This document shows positions 1-8,632 of a DNA stretch of 64,000 nucleotides, one piece after another (the first letter of the stretch is position 1; each line of letters opens with the position of its first letter). The notes below the pieces were generated by a model. That model was given only the letters and a program-made list of their open reading frames with translations. It made no database searches and had not been told where the DNA came from. Where the stretch lies: the NCBI RefSeq assembly GCF_004339745.1, contig NZ_SMGP01000001.1, forward strand, positions 806,001 through 870,000. Direction: 5' to 3'. The stretch comes from Paraburkholderia sp. BL9I2N2. Its GTDB lineage: Bacteria; Pseudomonadota; Gammaproteobacteria; Burkholderiales; Burkholderiaceae. Position numbers and translations under genes: made by a program.

Positions 1-236
1 GGCGTGATTCTCCGCACGTTTTTCCGGACATGTATGCGCCTCGAAAAAAAGCGCTTAAGAATCCATAATAATATTTAAACCTCGACGGCACAGTCCTGCC
101 AATATCGACCACGTCACTCGTTTTCGAGCAAGCGCTCTACGGATTTGCCCGTCACCTCAATCCCGGATCATCTCCACGCGACTACCATGCACGTTTCGCC
201 GCCGCGTCCGGCGCGTCGCTACCACCAGGTTTCCGC

Positions 237-806
237 ATGAGTCTGCTACTTCGTTTGTTGCTTCTGATACTCACCAGCCGGCGCCGCAGCCGGCTGCATG
301 TGCTCGATACGTGCGTCACGCCTTTTCGCGTCTGGTTGAATGACCTCGACGTCTTGCTCCACATGAACAACGGCCGTTATTTCACGATCCTCGATCTGGC
401 GCGAGTCGATCTGATGATGCGCAGCGGCTTGTGGCGCCAATTGAAGGCGCAACGCTGGTATCCGGTCGCCACGCTGGAAACGATGCGTTTTCACCGCTCG
501 CTCGAACTCGGTAACCGTTATGACGTCCGGACCCGTGTGATAGGTTGGGATGACAAGCACATCTTCATCGAGCAAGGGTTCATGCGCGACGATGCGCAAG
601 TCGCGTTGGCCGTCGTGCGAGCGCGCTTCCTGAAGCGAAGCGGCGGTGTCGTCACGACTGCCGAGTTACTGCAACTGTCCGGCGTGACGCAACCCTCGCC
701 GGCGCTGCCCGAATGGGTCGCGCGCTGGAGCGAGGCCGAAGGCGGGATGGCGTTTCCGTCCTCTTCTACTTCGAGCCCGGAGACGAAGACCGTCACACGA
801 CGGTAA
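237..806 (+). CDS. Acyl-CoA thioesterase-like hotdog-fold protein
   Basis: A 189-residue protein resembling the 4-hydroxybenzoyl-CoA thioesterase / THEM6-like group. A short hydrophobic Leu-rich start (residues 3-13) is followed by the hotdog core. The DLDVLLHMNNGRYF segment (about residues 37-50) is the part where family members carry the catalytic Asp and the HMNN loop. The expected role is hydrolysis of an acyl-CoA; the substrate cannot be read from sequence. The C-terminus is Ser/Thr-rich and unconserved in appearance. The gene stands alone, convergent with the IclR gene 43 bp downstream. The Shine-Dalgarno sequence is weak. Nothing recognisable lies in the 236 bp before it. Confidence 0.75.
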   Translation: MSLLLRLLLLILTSRRRSRLHVLDTCVTPFRVWLNDLDVLLHMNNGRYFTILDLARVDLMMRSGLWRQLKAQRWYPVATLETMRFHRSLELGNRYDVRTRVIGWDDKHIFIEQGFMRDDAQVALAVVRARFLKRSGGVVTTAELLQLSGVTQPSPALPEWVARWSEAEGGMAFPSSSTSSPETKTVTRR

Positions 807-849
807 GCAGTCTGTTGCGCGGTTCCACGAGCCCGCACGAAACGCCATT

Positions 850-1674
850 TCAGACCAGCGTCCTGATCGAACTGCTGATACCACGCGCGCAATCGATCAC
901 CGCCGGCGCCAGCCGCGCTTCCGCTTCCGCGAGCGTCCAGCGGCTCGTCGGCGCGACGACATGAACCGCACCGACAGGCCGGCGCTCTCCGTCGAGCACG
1001 GCCGCCGCAATCGTCATATCGCCGATGAACAACTCCTCGCGGTTCGACGCATAGCCATTGCGCCGCCCAAGCGCGAGACGCGTCCCGATCTCCTCGAGAT
1101 CCGTGACGGTGTACTGCGTGTGCGTTACACGATCGCTGGCCACCAGCAGCGCGCGTGACTCGTCTTCCGGCAGCGCAGCGAGATACGCCCGCCCCGATGC
1201 CGTGCAGTACATCGGAATACGGCTGCCGATCGGCATATGAATCGGCACGAACTTCATGCAGACGAAGCGCGCGACGTAGACCATGTCGACACCGTCCGGC
1301 TCGGTCAGATTGGTCGTCTCCCCAGTGACGTTGGTGAGCTCGGAGAGAAACGGGTTGGCGACGTCGATCAGCGTGTCGGCCGCAAGATAGTTGAAACCGA
1401 TTTGCATCACGCGCGGCGCGAGCTGATACCGCTTCGTACGCGGATGCTTTCTCACATAGCCGAGCTTCTCCAGCGTGTAGATCATGCGCTGCGCAGAACT
1501 CTTGGTGATGGACGTCGCCTCCGCGACTTCCGGCAGCGTCATCGACCTGCGCTGCGCACTGAACGCGCGCAGCACCGCGATTCCCTTCTCCAGCGACTGA
1601 TTGAACAGTGCGTCCGGCGTCTCATCCGGCTCCGGAGGCGCTTGCCGCTGCGCGTCGGGCGTCTTGCGTGTCAT
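850..1674 (-). CDS. IclR-family transcriptional regulator
   Basis: A 274-residue regulator. The N-terminal winged helix-turn-helix (roughly residues 25-85, with SLEKGIAVLRAF and LPEVAEATSITKSSAQRMI) is followed by the IclR effector domain. The reading frame runs further upstream to 1917, but that extension would cross the divergent promoter and the neighbouring gene, so the ATG at 1672-1674 (protein start MTRKTPDAQ) is chosen. It is divergent from the ABC transporter/oxidase operon, the usual arrangement for a local regulator. The intergenic region carries palindromes that could be its operator. The ligand is unknown, possibly the transported amino acid or its oxidation product. Confidence 0.9.
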   Translation of the reverse strand: MTRKTPDAQRQAPPEPDETPDALFNQSLEKGIAVLRAFSAQRRSMTLPEVAEATSITKSSAQRMIYTLEKLGYVRKHPRTKRYQLAPRVMQIGFNYLAADTLIDVANPFLSELTNVTGETTNLTEPDGVDMVYVARFVCMKFVPIHMPIGSRIPMYCTASGRAYLAALPEDESRALLVASDRVTHTQYTVTDLEEIGTRLALGRRNGYASNREELFIGDMTIAAAVLDGERRPVGAVHVVAPTSRWTLAEAEARLAPAVIDCARGISSSIRTLV

Positions 1675-1714
1675 GGAATTACCCAATTGTTTAGGTGTGT
1701 AATCGAGACTAGCA

Positions 1715-1767
1715 TATCGAATATCGATACGCAATTTACGATTGTCGATATTTTTGATTCGAATATC
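1715..1767. promoter_or_regulatory. Candidate IclR operator palindromes
   Basis: Between the divergent IclR and transporter genes there is a perfect 15-bp palindrome, TATCGA-ATA-TCGATA (1715-1729). A looser inverted pair, GATATT (1746-1751) and AATATC (1762-1767), follows. The segment is AT-rich compared with its surroundings, so it also probably holds both promoters. That IclR binds here is inference from position and symmetry only. Confidence 0.45.
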
Positions 1768-1828
1768 ATGCACTAACCGATGGTTACCGATATTTCCGTC
1801 GGCCCTCACCAACCCCGTGGAGAGACTC

Positions 1829-2593
1829 ATGTTCCAGTTTGCCAAACGCTTCGCTAGTGTCTTTGCAACAGGATTGCTGCTCGCCGGTGCCCCGGCCTGG
1901 GCGGCGGCCGCCACCACCTACGAGGTCGGCTCGACGGCCACCGGGGTGCCCTTTACCTTTCTCGACGTGAAGAGCAATTCGATCCAGGGGCTGCTCGTCG
2001 ATGCGATCACCGCGACCGGCAAGGCGGCAGGCTTCGATGTGAAGATCGAGCAGACCACGTTTTCGTCGCTGATTCCGTCGCTGACCACCAAAAAGATCGA
2101 CATCATTTCGGCGGCCATGCTGAAGACGCCGGCGCGCGAGCAGGTCGTCGATTTCTCCGACACGGTCTATTCGTATGGCGAAGGCCTGATCGTACGCGCC
2201 GACGACAAAGGCCAGTACACGTCAATGGACGATCTCAAGGGCGAAATCGTCGGCGCGCAGGTCGGCACCGCTTTCGTCGACGCCTTGAACAAGAAGGGCA
2301 TCTTCAAGGAAGTGCGCACCTACGATTCGGTCGCCGACATCATGCGCGACGTCGCGTTGGGCCGCATCAAGGCGGGCTTCGGCGACCATCCGATCATTGC
2401 GTATCAGCTTCAGCACAATCCGAATCCGCAACTGCGCCTCGTCAGCGGATATCAGCCGTCGGTAAAAGGTCAATTGTGTTTCGTCGTGCGCAAGGGCGAC
2501 ACGGCCACGCTGGAGCAGTTGAACGCCGGCATCAAGAAGATCAAGGCCGACGGCACGCTGACGCAGATCGTCAAGAAGTGGCAGGTGGAATGA
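1829..2593 (+). CDS. Periplasmic amino-acid-binding protein (ABC transporter)
   Basis: A 254-residue family-3 solute-binding protein. The signal peptide covers about residues 1-25 (AKRFASVFATGLLLAGAPAWA), giving a mature start near AATTYEVG. The type-II periplasmic-binding fold follows, with PFTFLDVKSNSIQGLLVDAI and the QVVDFSDTVY segment typical of PAAT-family binding proteins. The ATG at 1829 has GGAGAG 5 bp upstream and places the signal peptide at the N-terminus; the longer frame from 1742 does not. First gene of a transporter operon with permease and ATPase. The substrate is probably a polar amino acid or amine, supported by the downstream FAD oxidase. Confidence 0.9.
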   Translation: MFQFAKRFASVFATGLLLAGAPAWAAAATTYEVGSTATGVPFTFLDVKSNSIQGLLVDAITATGKAAGFDVKIEQTTFSSLIPSLTTKKIDIISAAMLKTPAREQVVDFSDTVYSYGEGLIVRADDKGQYTSMDDLKGEIVGAQVGTAFVDALNKKGIFKEVRTYDSVADIMRDVALGRIKAGFGDHPIIAYQLQHNPNPQLRLVSGYQPSVKGQLCFVVRKGDTATLEQLNAGIKKIKADGTLTQIVKKWQVE

Positions 2594-2622
2594 CGCCGTC
2601 TTCAGAATAAGGACTGCCCGCC

Positions 2623-3279
2623 ATGTTCTTCCAGAACGCCGTCGAATTCCTGCCGATCCTGCTGAAAGGCGCGGTCGTCACGATCGAGATCACCTTCTGC
2701 TCGTTCATTCTGAGCACCGTGCTCGGTCTGGTGCTCGCGCTGATGCGCGTGTCCGACAACCGCATCGTGTCGAACGCGGCCGCCACGTTTATCAACGTGA
2801 TTCGCGGACTGCCGATCATCGTTCAGCTCTTTTATATCTACTTCGTGCTGCCCGATCTCGGCGTGCAGTTGTCGGCCTTCCAGGCCGGCTTCATCGGGCT
2901 CGGTATCGCGTACTCGGTGTATCAGGCGGAGAACTTCCGCGCGGGCATTCAGGCGATCGATCACGGGCAGATCGAAGCGGCGCAGTCCATCGGCATGCGC
3001 GGCGCGATGATCATGCGGCGCGTGGTGCTGCCGCAGGCGTTCAGGATCGCACTGCCGCCGTACGGCAATACGCTCGTGATGATGCTCAAGGATTCGTCGC
3101 TCGCCTCGACGATCACGGTCGCTGAAATGACGCGTGCCGGGCAGCTCATTGCATCGTCGACGTTTCAGAACATGACGGTGTTCACGCTGGTCGCGCTGCT
3201 TTATCTCGGACTCAGCCTGCCGCTCGTCTATGGACTGCGGCGGCTCGAACGCCGCCTCGGACTGAAGGGAAAACGATGA
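2623..3279 (+). CDS. Polar amino-acid ABC transporter permease
   Basis: A 218-residue inner-membrane permease of the HisM/GlnP type with several hydrophobic segments. The cytoplasmic EAA loop is visible as EAAQSIGMRGAMIMRRVVLPQA-like sequence near residues 120-141, the site where the ATPase docks. Only one permease gene is present, so it presumably acts as a homodimer with the ATPase encoded next; the 4-bp overlap (ATGA) indicates translational coupling. It lies 29 bp after the binding-protein gene. Confidence 0.92.
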   Translation: MFFQNAVEFLPILLKGAVVTIEITFCSFILSTVLGLVLALMRVSDNRIVSNAAATFINVIRGLPIIVQLFYIYFVLPDLGVQLSAFQAGFIGLGIAYSVYQAENFRAGIQAIDHGQIEAAQSIGMRGAMIMRRVVLPQAFRIALPPYGNTLVMMLKDSSLASTITVAEMTRAGQLIASSTFQNMTVFTLVALLYLGLSLPLVYGLRRLERRLGLKGKR

Positions 3280-4022
3280 TCAAGGTCGACTCGATTCACA
3301 AGCGCTTTCACGATCAGCACGTGCTGAAGGGCGTCAGTCTGAGTGTCGAACGCGGCCAGGTCGTGTGTCTGATCGGTCCGTCGGGCTCGGGCAAATCCAC
3401 GCTGTTACGCTGCATCAACGGACTGGAGCGGCATGACGCCGGCGCGATTACTGTCGAAGGTTGCGTCGTCGATGCGAAATCGAAGCAGATTCACGAACTG
3501 CGTGCGCAGGTCGGCATGGTGTTCCAGCGCTTCAATCTGTTTCCCCATCGCACGGCGCTGGAAAACGTGGTCGAGGGGCCGGTGTTCGTCAAGAAAGAAG
3601 TGCGCGCTCAGGCACGCGAGCGGGCGCGGCATCTGCTCGACAAGGTCGGTCTCGCGCATCGGATGAATGCTTATCCCGCGGAAATGTCGGGCGGTCAGCA
3701 GCAGCGTGTGGCGATTGCACGCGCGCTGGCCATGGAGCCGAAAGCGATTCTCTTCGACGAACCCACCTCGGCGCTCGATCCGGAACTGGTCGGCGAAGTG
3801 CTCGGTGTGATGCGCCAGCTTGCCGACGACGGCATGACGATGATCGTCGTCACGCACGAAATGGCCTTTGCACGCGAAGTGGCCGACCGTGTGTGTTTTC
3901 TTCATGACGGTGCGATCCATGAAGAAGGCAGCGCGCGGGAGTTGTTCGACCATCCGCGCCATGCGCGCACGCGCGAGTTTCTCGGCAAGATGCCGGCGCT
4001 GACCGAAGCCCATCGGATTTGA
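3276..4022 (+). CDS. Amino-acid ABC transporter ATPase
   Basis: A 248-residue ATPase of the GlnQ/HisP class. It shows Walker A GPSGSGKST (about residues 33-41), Q-loop VFQRFNLFPH, signature SGGQQQRVAIARAL, Walker B ILFDEPTSALDP and the H-loop VTHEMAFA. All catalytic elements are intact. It energises the adjacent permease and overlaps its stop codon. It completes the three-gene importer that lies divergent from the IclR regulator and directly before a flavin oxidase gene. Confidence 0.95.
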   Translation: MIKVDSIHKRFHDQHVLKGVSLSVERGQVVCLIGPSGSGKSTLLRCINGLERHDAGAITVEGCVVDAKSKQIHELRAQVGMVFQRFNLFPHRTALENVVEGPVFVKKEVRAQARERARHLLDKVGLAHRMNAYPAEMSGGQQQRVAIARALAMEPKAILFDEPTSALDPELVGEVLGVMRQLADDGMTMIVVTHEMAFAREVADRVCFLHDGAIHEEGSARELFDHPRHARTREFLGKMPALTEAHRI

Positions 4023-4030
4023 ATACCATC

Positions 4031-5323
4031 ATGAGTCAGGTTGAAGTTGCAAAACCGTTGCCCCCGTCTCTCTGGGCAGCGACGGCGGAACCCGCAATCG
4101 AGACGCTTCCGCTCGACGATTCGATTACGGTCGACGTGGCGATCGTCGGCGCCGGCTATACTGGTTTGTCGACGGCGTTGCATCTGGCGGAGCAGGGCGT
4201 GCGCGTCTGCGTGATCGACGCCAACGAACCCGGTTGGGGAGCGTCCGGCCGCAATGGCGGGCAGGTCATTCCCGGCCTGAAATACGATCCCGATGAACTC
4301 ATCCGGCGTTACGGTCCGCGCGACGGCCACGCGCTCGTGCAAATGGCGGGCGGCGCCGCGGATACGGTCTTCGATCTGATCGCGCGCCACGGCATTCGCT
4401 GCAATGCTACGCGCGCGGGCTGGATTCAGCCGACCCATTCGCACAAGCTGCTGGGCACGCTGCACGCGCGGGCGCGGCAATGGGAATCGCGCGGCGCGCC
4501 GGTCGAACTGCTCGACCGCGCGCAAGTATCGGAGCGGCTCGGCACGGATGCGTTCGTCGGCGGCTGGGTCGATCGGCGCGCGGGCAGCGTGCAACCGCTG
4601 AGCTACGCGCGCGGCCTAGCGCGCGCGGCGCAAGCGGCGGGCGCGGCGATTCACGGCGGAACCCGAGCCGCGAGTGTCGAGCGTGGCGTGAACGGATGGC
4701 GGATTCGCACGGCGCATGGTCCGGTCATCGAAGCGAAACAGGTGCTGCTCGCCACCAACGGCTATACCGACGGGCTTTGGCCACGTCTTGCGCAATCGGT
4801 AATCGCGGCCAACAGCTTCATTGTCGCGACGAAGCCGCTGCGGGGCGAAGTCGGCGCAACGATTCTGCCGGGCGGCGAAGTGGCTTCCGATTCGCGGCGC
4901 CTGCTGCTGTACTTTCGCAAGGACGCGGATGGACGCTTGCTGATGGGCGGTCGCGGACCATTTCGCGAACCTCGCAACGCAGGGGATTGGGCGCATCTCG
5001 AGCGTGCCGCGCAGTTGATGTTTCCACAGCTGAAGGGCACCGAGTACGAATTCCGCTGGGCGGGCCGCATCGCCATTACGCGCAACTTCTTGCCGCACGT
5101 GCATGTGCCTGCGGAAGGCGTGACGATCGCGCTCGGCTACAACGGACGTGGCATCGCAATGGCGACTACGTTGGGAAAGCATCTGGCCGCATTTATCGCC
5201 GGGACGACGAGAGGCTTGCCGTTTCCGCCGACTTCGATCGAGCCGATACCGTTGCATGCGTTGCAGCGGTTTTATATCAGCGCGGGAGTTGCATGGTATG
5301 CGTTGCTCGACGCGCTTTCGTGA
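4031..5323 (+). CDS. FAD-dependent oxidoreductase (DAO / PuuB-like)
   Basis: A 430-residue D-amino-acid-oxidase-fold flavoprotein. The FAD dinucleotide site is near the N-terminus (VAIVGAGYTGLSTALHLAEQ, about residues 36-55), followed by WGASGRNGGQ, characteristic of the gamma-glutamylputrescine oxidase/OrdL group and of related amino-acid or amine oxidases. The C-terminus carries GYNGRGIAMAT, the second FAD-contact loop. The ATG at 4031 is preferred to a TTG at 4019 that overlaps the ATPase gene. Its place behind an amino-acid importer suggests it oxidises the imported compound. The exact substrate is unresolved. Confidence 0.85.
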   Translation: MSQVEVAKPLPPSLWAATAEPAIETLPLDDSITVDVAIVGAGYTGLSTALHLAEQGVRVCVIDANEPGWGASGRNGGQVIPGLKYDPDELIRRYGPRDGHALVQMAGGAADTVFDLIARHGIRCNATRAGWIQPTHSHKLLGTLHARARQWESRGAPVELLDRAQVSERLGTDAFVGGWVDRRAGSVQPLSYARGLARAAQAAGAAIHGGTRAASVERGVNGWRIRTAHGPVIEAKQVLLATNGYTDGLWPRLAQSVIAANSFIVATKPLRGEVGATILPGGEVASDSRRLLLYFRKDADGRLLMGGRGPFREPRNAGDWAHLERAAQLMFPQLKGTEYEFRWAGRIAITRNFLPHVHVPAEGVTIALGYNGRGIAMATTLGKHLAAFIAGTTRGLPFPPTSIEPIPLHALQRFYISAGVAWYALLDALS

Positions 5324-5395
5324 GCGCGCCGTTCAGCTTCACGTCGGCACGATTGGCGCGCACAGAAGGGAGCCTGACTTGTGTTGATGGATCGA

Positions 5396-7201
5396 CTAGC
5401 CCCGTCGGCGCAGTTCGACGCGCAGGTTTCGCGGCACCATCGAAAACGCGAACACTTCCTCTACCTCGGGCGCGTCTTTGACCTGCAACAGGTCGAAGTT
5501 GCGGCACAGCATGGCCACTGCCGATCTCACTTCCATCAAAGCGAGGCTGCGTCCCGGGCACAGGCGCGGTCCTGAGCCGAACGGCATGAAGCCCGCTCGA
5601 TGATGACTGGCGGCGCTCGCGCCAGTGAGCCAGCGGTCCGGATCGAATACGTCGACCGCCGAGTTGCCGCCTTGCTGCAGTCCTGCCTCGCGCGTCAATA
5701 ACGACAGTACTGCCCCCTTTGGAATCGCGATGTCGCCGACCTGGACGTCGTAATTCGGCTCGACTGCGAGAACTGGCGTAACCGATTTGAGCCGCATGGT
5801 TTCGTTGATTACGGCGTTCAGATAGGCGAGGGCGTCGCCCGCGTCGAAATCTTCGAGCATGGCCGCAGGCGCGATAACGGCGTCGACTTCTTCCTGCATT
5901 TTGCGCTGAACCTCTGGGTGAGAGGCCATGAAATACGCAACCCAGGCGATGGTGCTCGCCGTTGTGTCCTGCCCGGCTAGCAGGATGGTGAACACGTTGG
6001 CCAGCACTTCGTCGTCTGTCAGCGGCGCCTCTCCCTCCTGTTGCGCCATGAGCAGTGCCTCGAGCAGGTTCGCGGGAATCGTGTCTGCTGCCGAGCGTTG
6101 CGCGAGCCGCGCACGGTTGGCGGCGATGAGTTCCTTCGTGAGCGCCTGAACGGCGATCAAGGCGCGATCCAGCGCTTTGTCGGCCGGTCGCCTGGTGTCA
6201 CGCCAAGCGGGGAAGGGCGCATTGATTCGCCGGTTGATCGCCGGGAACATGACTTCGAGATGCCGCCGGATCACGTCGCCCTTGCCTTGGCCGTCGATGG
6301 TGCCCATGTCATATCCAAGGGCAAGATTCGTCGTGACGTCCAGCGTATAACGCATCAAGTCCTTCTGAATATCGATGGCTTGCTGAGCGAGAGTCGCGCT
6401 CTCCCATCGCTGCAGCAATCGCCTTGTCATCTCGCACAGCGACGGGAAGAGAGCACGCAGATGCAGGGGATCCAGCGCCTTTGCGACGAGTTGTCGCTGC
6501 CTTCGCCAGGCGTCGCCTTCCGTGGAGAAGACGCCGTTGATACCCAGTTCCCGCGCGACCGTTTCGATCGTGTTCCAGCGGCGATAAGCGCCGGGTCGAT
6601 CGCGCAAGACCTGATGGATGAGAATCGGATCGGCGATCGCGACGAAGGGGCGGCCGATCAACCTGAACGTGTACACAGGGCCGAATTCCCGGGACCACTG
6701 TTCGAGTACGAGATGCAGCCTCTCGGGTTGTAGATGCAATGCAGTGCCACGAAACGGAATTCGCTTTGGGCCAGGAAGCTGGGAAAGCGATCTGACGGGA
6801 GAAGCGCGGAGCGGCGTCTTATGGTCTGGGGCAGAGCGCTTTGCATTCCATGCGCGCACCTCATTGCGATCGACTTTCACGTCGCCGTCTTCGACGATCG
6901 CTTCGAATCTCTTCAGATTCGATACACCCAGTCCTTGTTTGCAGCCTGACGAGCAATTGAACTGCCAATCGTGCGCCCGGCAAGTTAAAAGGCCGTCTTT
7001 TATCGTTCCTTCGGAAAGGAGGGTGCCTTCATGCGGACAGCGACCCTGAAAAATCGAAATGGCGTTGGCGTGCCTGAGTACGATCAAATCGATTCCGTCG
7101 ATGTTCACCGCCTTGACGCGACTGTCTTCGAGTTCTTTCGTGCGAGCAATCACGACCGTGTCTGGAGAGCGCGCTCGCATCGCCTGAAGACTCGCGTTCA
7201 T
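5396..7201 (-). CDS. Rieske ferredoxin-cytochrome P450 fusion
   Basis: A 601-residue single polypeptide. Residues about 10-115 form a Rieske [2Fe-2S] domain with ligands C55-x-H57 and C74-x2-H77. A short linker leads to a complete P450 beginning near LPGPKRIPF (142-150). The P450 has an I-helix AGQDTT (409-414), ExxR at E467-R470 and a heme loop FGSGPRLCPG (541-550) with Cys548 as thiolate ligand. The start has AAGGAG 7 bp upstream. The expected activity is monooxygenation, with the Rieske centre a plausible built-in electron donor. No reductase gene is adjacent, so an unlinked ferredoxin reductase would be needed. The gene is solitary and less GC-biased than its neighbours, which hints at acquisition. 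Confidence 0.93.
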   Translation of the reverse strand: MNASLQAMRARSPDTVVIARTKELEDSRVKAVNIDGIDLIVLRHANAISIFQGRCPHEGTLLSEGTIKDGLLTCRAHDWQFNCSSGCKQGLGVSNLKRFEAIVEDGDVKVDRNEVRAWNAKRSAPDHKTPLRASPVRSLSQLPGPKRIPFRGTALHLQPERLHLVLEQWSREFGPVYTFRLIGRPFVAIADPILIHQVLRDRPGAYRRWNTIETVARELGINGVFSTEGDAWRRQRQLVAKALDPLHLRALFPSLCEMTRRLLQRWESATLAQQAIDIQKDLMRYTLDVTTNLALGYDMGTIDGQGKGDVIRRHLEVMFPAINRRINAPFPAWRDTRRPADKALDRALIAVQALTKELIAANRARLAQRSAADTIPANLLEALLMAQQEGEAPLTDDEVLANVFTILLAGQDTTASTIAWVAYFMASHPEVQRKMQEEVDAVIAPAAMLEDFDAGDALAYLNAVINETMRLKSVTPVLAVEPNYDVQVGDIAIPKGAVLSLLTREAGLQQGGNSAVDVFDPDRWLTGASAASHHRAGFMPFGSGPRLCPGRSLALMEVRSAVAMLCRNFDLLQVKDAPEVEEVFAFSMVPRNLRVELRRRG

Positions 7202-7711
7202 TTTGTCGCTCCTTCGTCAGCCAGGCATCGTTTCATCCGCCGCCTAAGCAACAGGTAAGTCGCAATCCATGTTGTGCGCCACGGCGTCGGAGGCGATTGG
7301 TCACCAAACCATACTAGTCATTTGTCGAATGGAGCCAAGCACGCTATCTAGTGTCGTGCCGCCTTTTCATTTGGGCTGGTCGGTACGAACTAGAACGATG
7401 CCGGCGCGTCGGTTCCGCAGTGCGCGAATCTCAACTGCTGTCGCTGTTGTTAAAGCCAGCGCCCCAGGTGGCATGCCGCTTGCGGACGCAAGCCGGCGGC
7501 GCGTTCTCAGCGCTGACGTAACCTTTACCTAGGTCGTTGATAACGATTCTCATTTTTTGCCTTGCCGTTTCGATGCGCTATGCTGGGATAGACGGCAGAA
7601 AACATATGACGTGAGGCCGGTTCCGTGTTGGTGCAACGCCACCGAAGAACCTGCCCGACCAATCGTCCTTCGCCGGTACCGGGGTCTGCGCACACGAAAC
7701 AGGGAGGTAAT
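7202..7711. other. Intergenic region between P450 and bacterioferritin
   Basis: About 510 bp separate the two divergent genes. I see no convincing coding frame: short frames here lack ribosome-binding sites and family resemblance. The P450-proximal half has no pattern I can name. The bfr-proximal half contains a Fur-box-like sequence and the strong ribosome-binding site AGGGAGG (7701-7707). Confidence 0.6.
7539..7557. promoter_or_regulatory. Fur-box-like site upstream of bfr
   Basis: GATAACGATTCTCATTTTT matches 14 of 19 positions of the classical Fur consensus (GATAATGATAATCATTATC). It lies about 155 bp before the bacterioferritin start, in an AT-rich stretch. Iron control of bfr through Fur is known in other proteobacteria; binding here is inferred. 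Confidence 0.5.
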
Positions 7712-8188
7712 ATGCAAGGCGACCCAAAGGTCCTGGAATACCTGAACTCGCAACTGAAAAACGAACTCACCGCGATCAATCAGTATTTCCTGCACGCGCG
7801 CATGTACGGCCACTGGGGGCTCGACAAGCTCGGCAAGCATGAATATGACGAATCTATCGGCGAGATGAAGCACGCCGATCTGCTGATCGAGCGCATCTTC
7901 ATGCTGAACGGCCTGCCTAATCTGCAAGACCTCCACAAACTGCTGATCGGCGAAGAAACCAAAGAGATCATGGAGTGCGATCTGAAGCTGGAACAGATGT
8001 CGCAGGCCACCTGCAAGGAGGCTATCGTTTATTGCGAATCGGTTCGCGACTTCATCTCGCGCGAGATACTGACCCATATCCTCGACGACACCGAAGAACA
8101 TATCGATTGGCTCGAGACCAATCTGGAGTTGATCGACAAGGTCGGCATCCAGAACTATCTGCAGTCAGGAATGGATTCGCCGGAGTGA
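7712..8188 (+). CDS. bfr: Bacterioferritin
   Basis: A 158-residue protein, the normal size for heme-containing bacterioferritin, which assembles as a 24-mer that oxidises Fe(II) and stores iron in the cytoplasm. Ferroxidase ligands E18, E51, H54, E94 and H130 align with E. coli Bfr, and Met52 is the heme-ligand methionine. The position equivalent to E. coli Glu127 is Thr here (ILDDTEEHID), so the usual ExxH pair is altered although Glu128 and Glu129 are adjacent. The ATG at 7712 is fixed by AGGGAGG five bases upstream; the longer frame from 7625 is not needed. No bacterioferritin-associated ferredoxin gene is adjacent. Confidence 0.95.
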   Translation: MQGDPKVLEYLNSQLKNELTAINQYFLHARMYGHWGLDKLGKHEYDESIGEMKHADLLIERIFMLNGLPNLQDLHKLLIGEETKEIMECDLKLEQMSQATCKEAIVYCESVRDFISREILTHILDDTEEHIDWLETNLELIDKVGIQNYLQSGMDSPE

Positions 8189-8248
8189 GTGCGCTTTAGC
8201 AAGCGGCCTACCGATGACCTGAACGCCAGCGCGCTAGCCCGAGCGTGA

Positions 8249-8268
8249 GGCGCCCATTATTGGGCGCC
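8249..8268 (+). terminator. Hairpin downstream of bfr
   Basis: A perfect 8-bp stem, GGCGCCCA / TGGGCGCC, with loop TTAT lies 60 bp after the bfr stop. No T-run follows, so it is either a weak intrinsic terminator or an RNA 3'-end stabiliser. Confidence 0.4.
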
Positions 8269-8632
8269 CGGCGGCATAGGCCAGGTTTGCGTGTTGTTAC
8301 TTCCGTTTCTGCGATCGCCTGAGAATCATCAAACGCGGCCTTCTCGGGCCGCCGTCAACGCTGTAGACACTCCATGCGCCCCATTTCGTGGCGGGAAGAA
8401 GCCGATCGAGTTTTAGATGCGAATGCTTGGTATGTAAGACGTTCGATACAAAAGGGGTTGTTCGATGTCTACCGTCCGACTCGACGCGCAACAGAGCGTG
8501 CGCGCCCTGTACCCGTGATCATCACGGACGGTCGCAGGCCTGGTTGCAACGAAACAGGCCGACGCGATCACCATACTCCAGCAAACATCTACCCGATTCA
8601 TTGATGGCGTTTCACTACCTCGCGCCTCCCGC
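8269..8632. other. Non-coding gap
   Basis: About 360 bp between the bfr hairpin and the stop of the acyl-CoA dehydrogenase gene. Short frames on both strands have no ribosome-binding site and resemble nothing I know. I see no repeat or strong structure here. Confidence 0.5.

Noticed and set aside
7269..7532. An 87-codon frame in the P450-bfr gap
   Set aside because: No ribosome-binding site, no family resemblance, and irregular composition.
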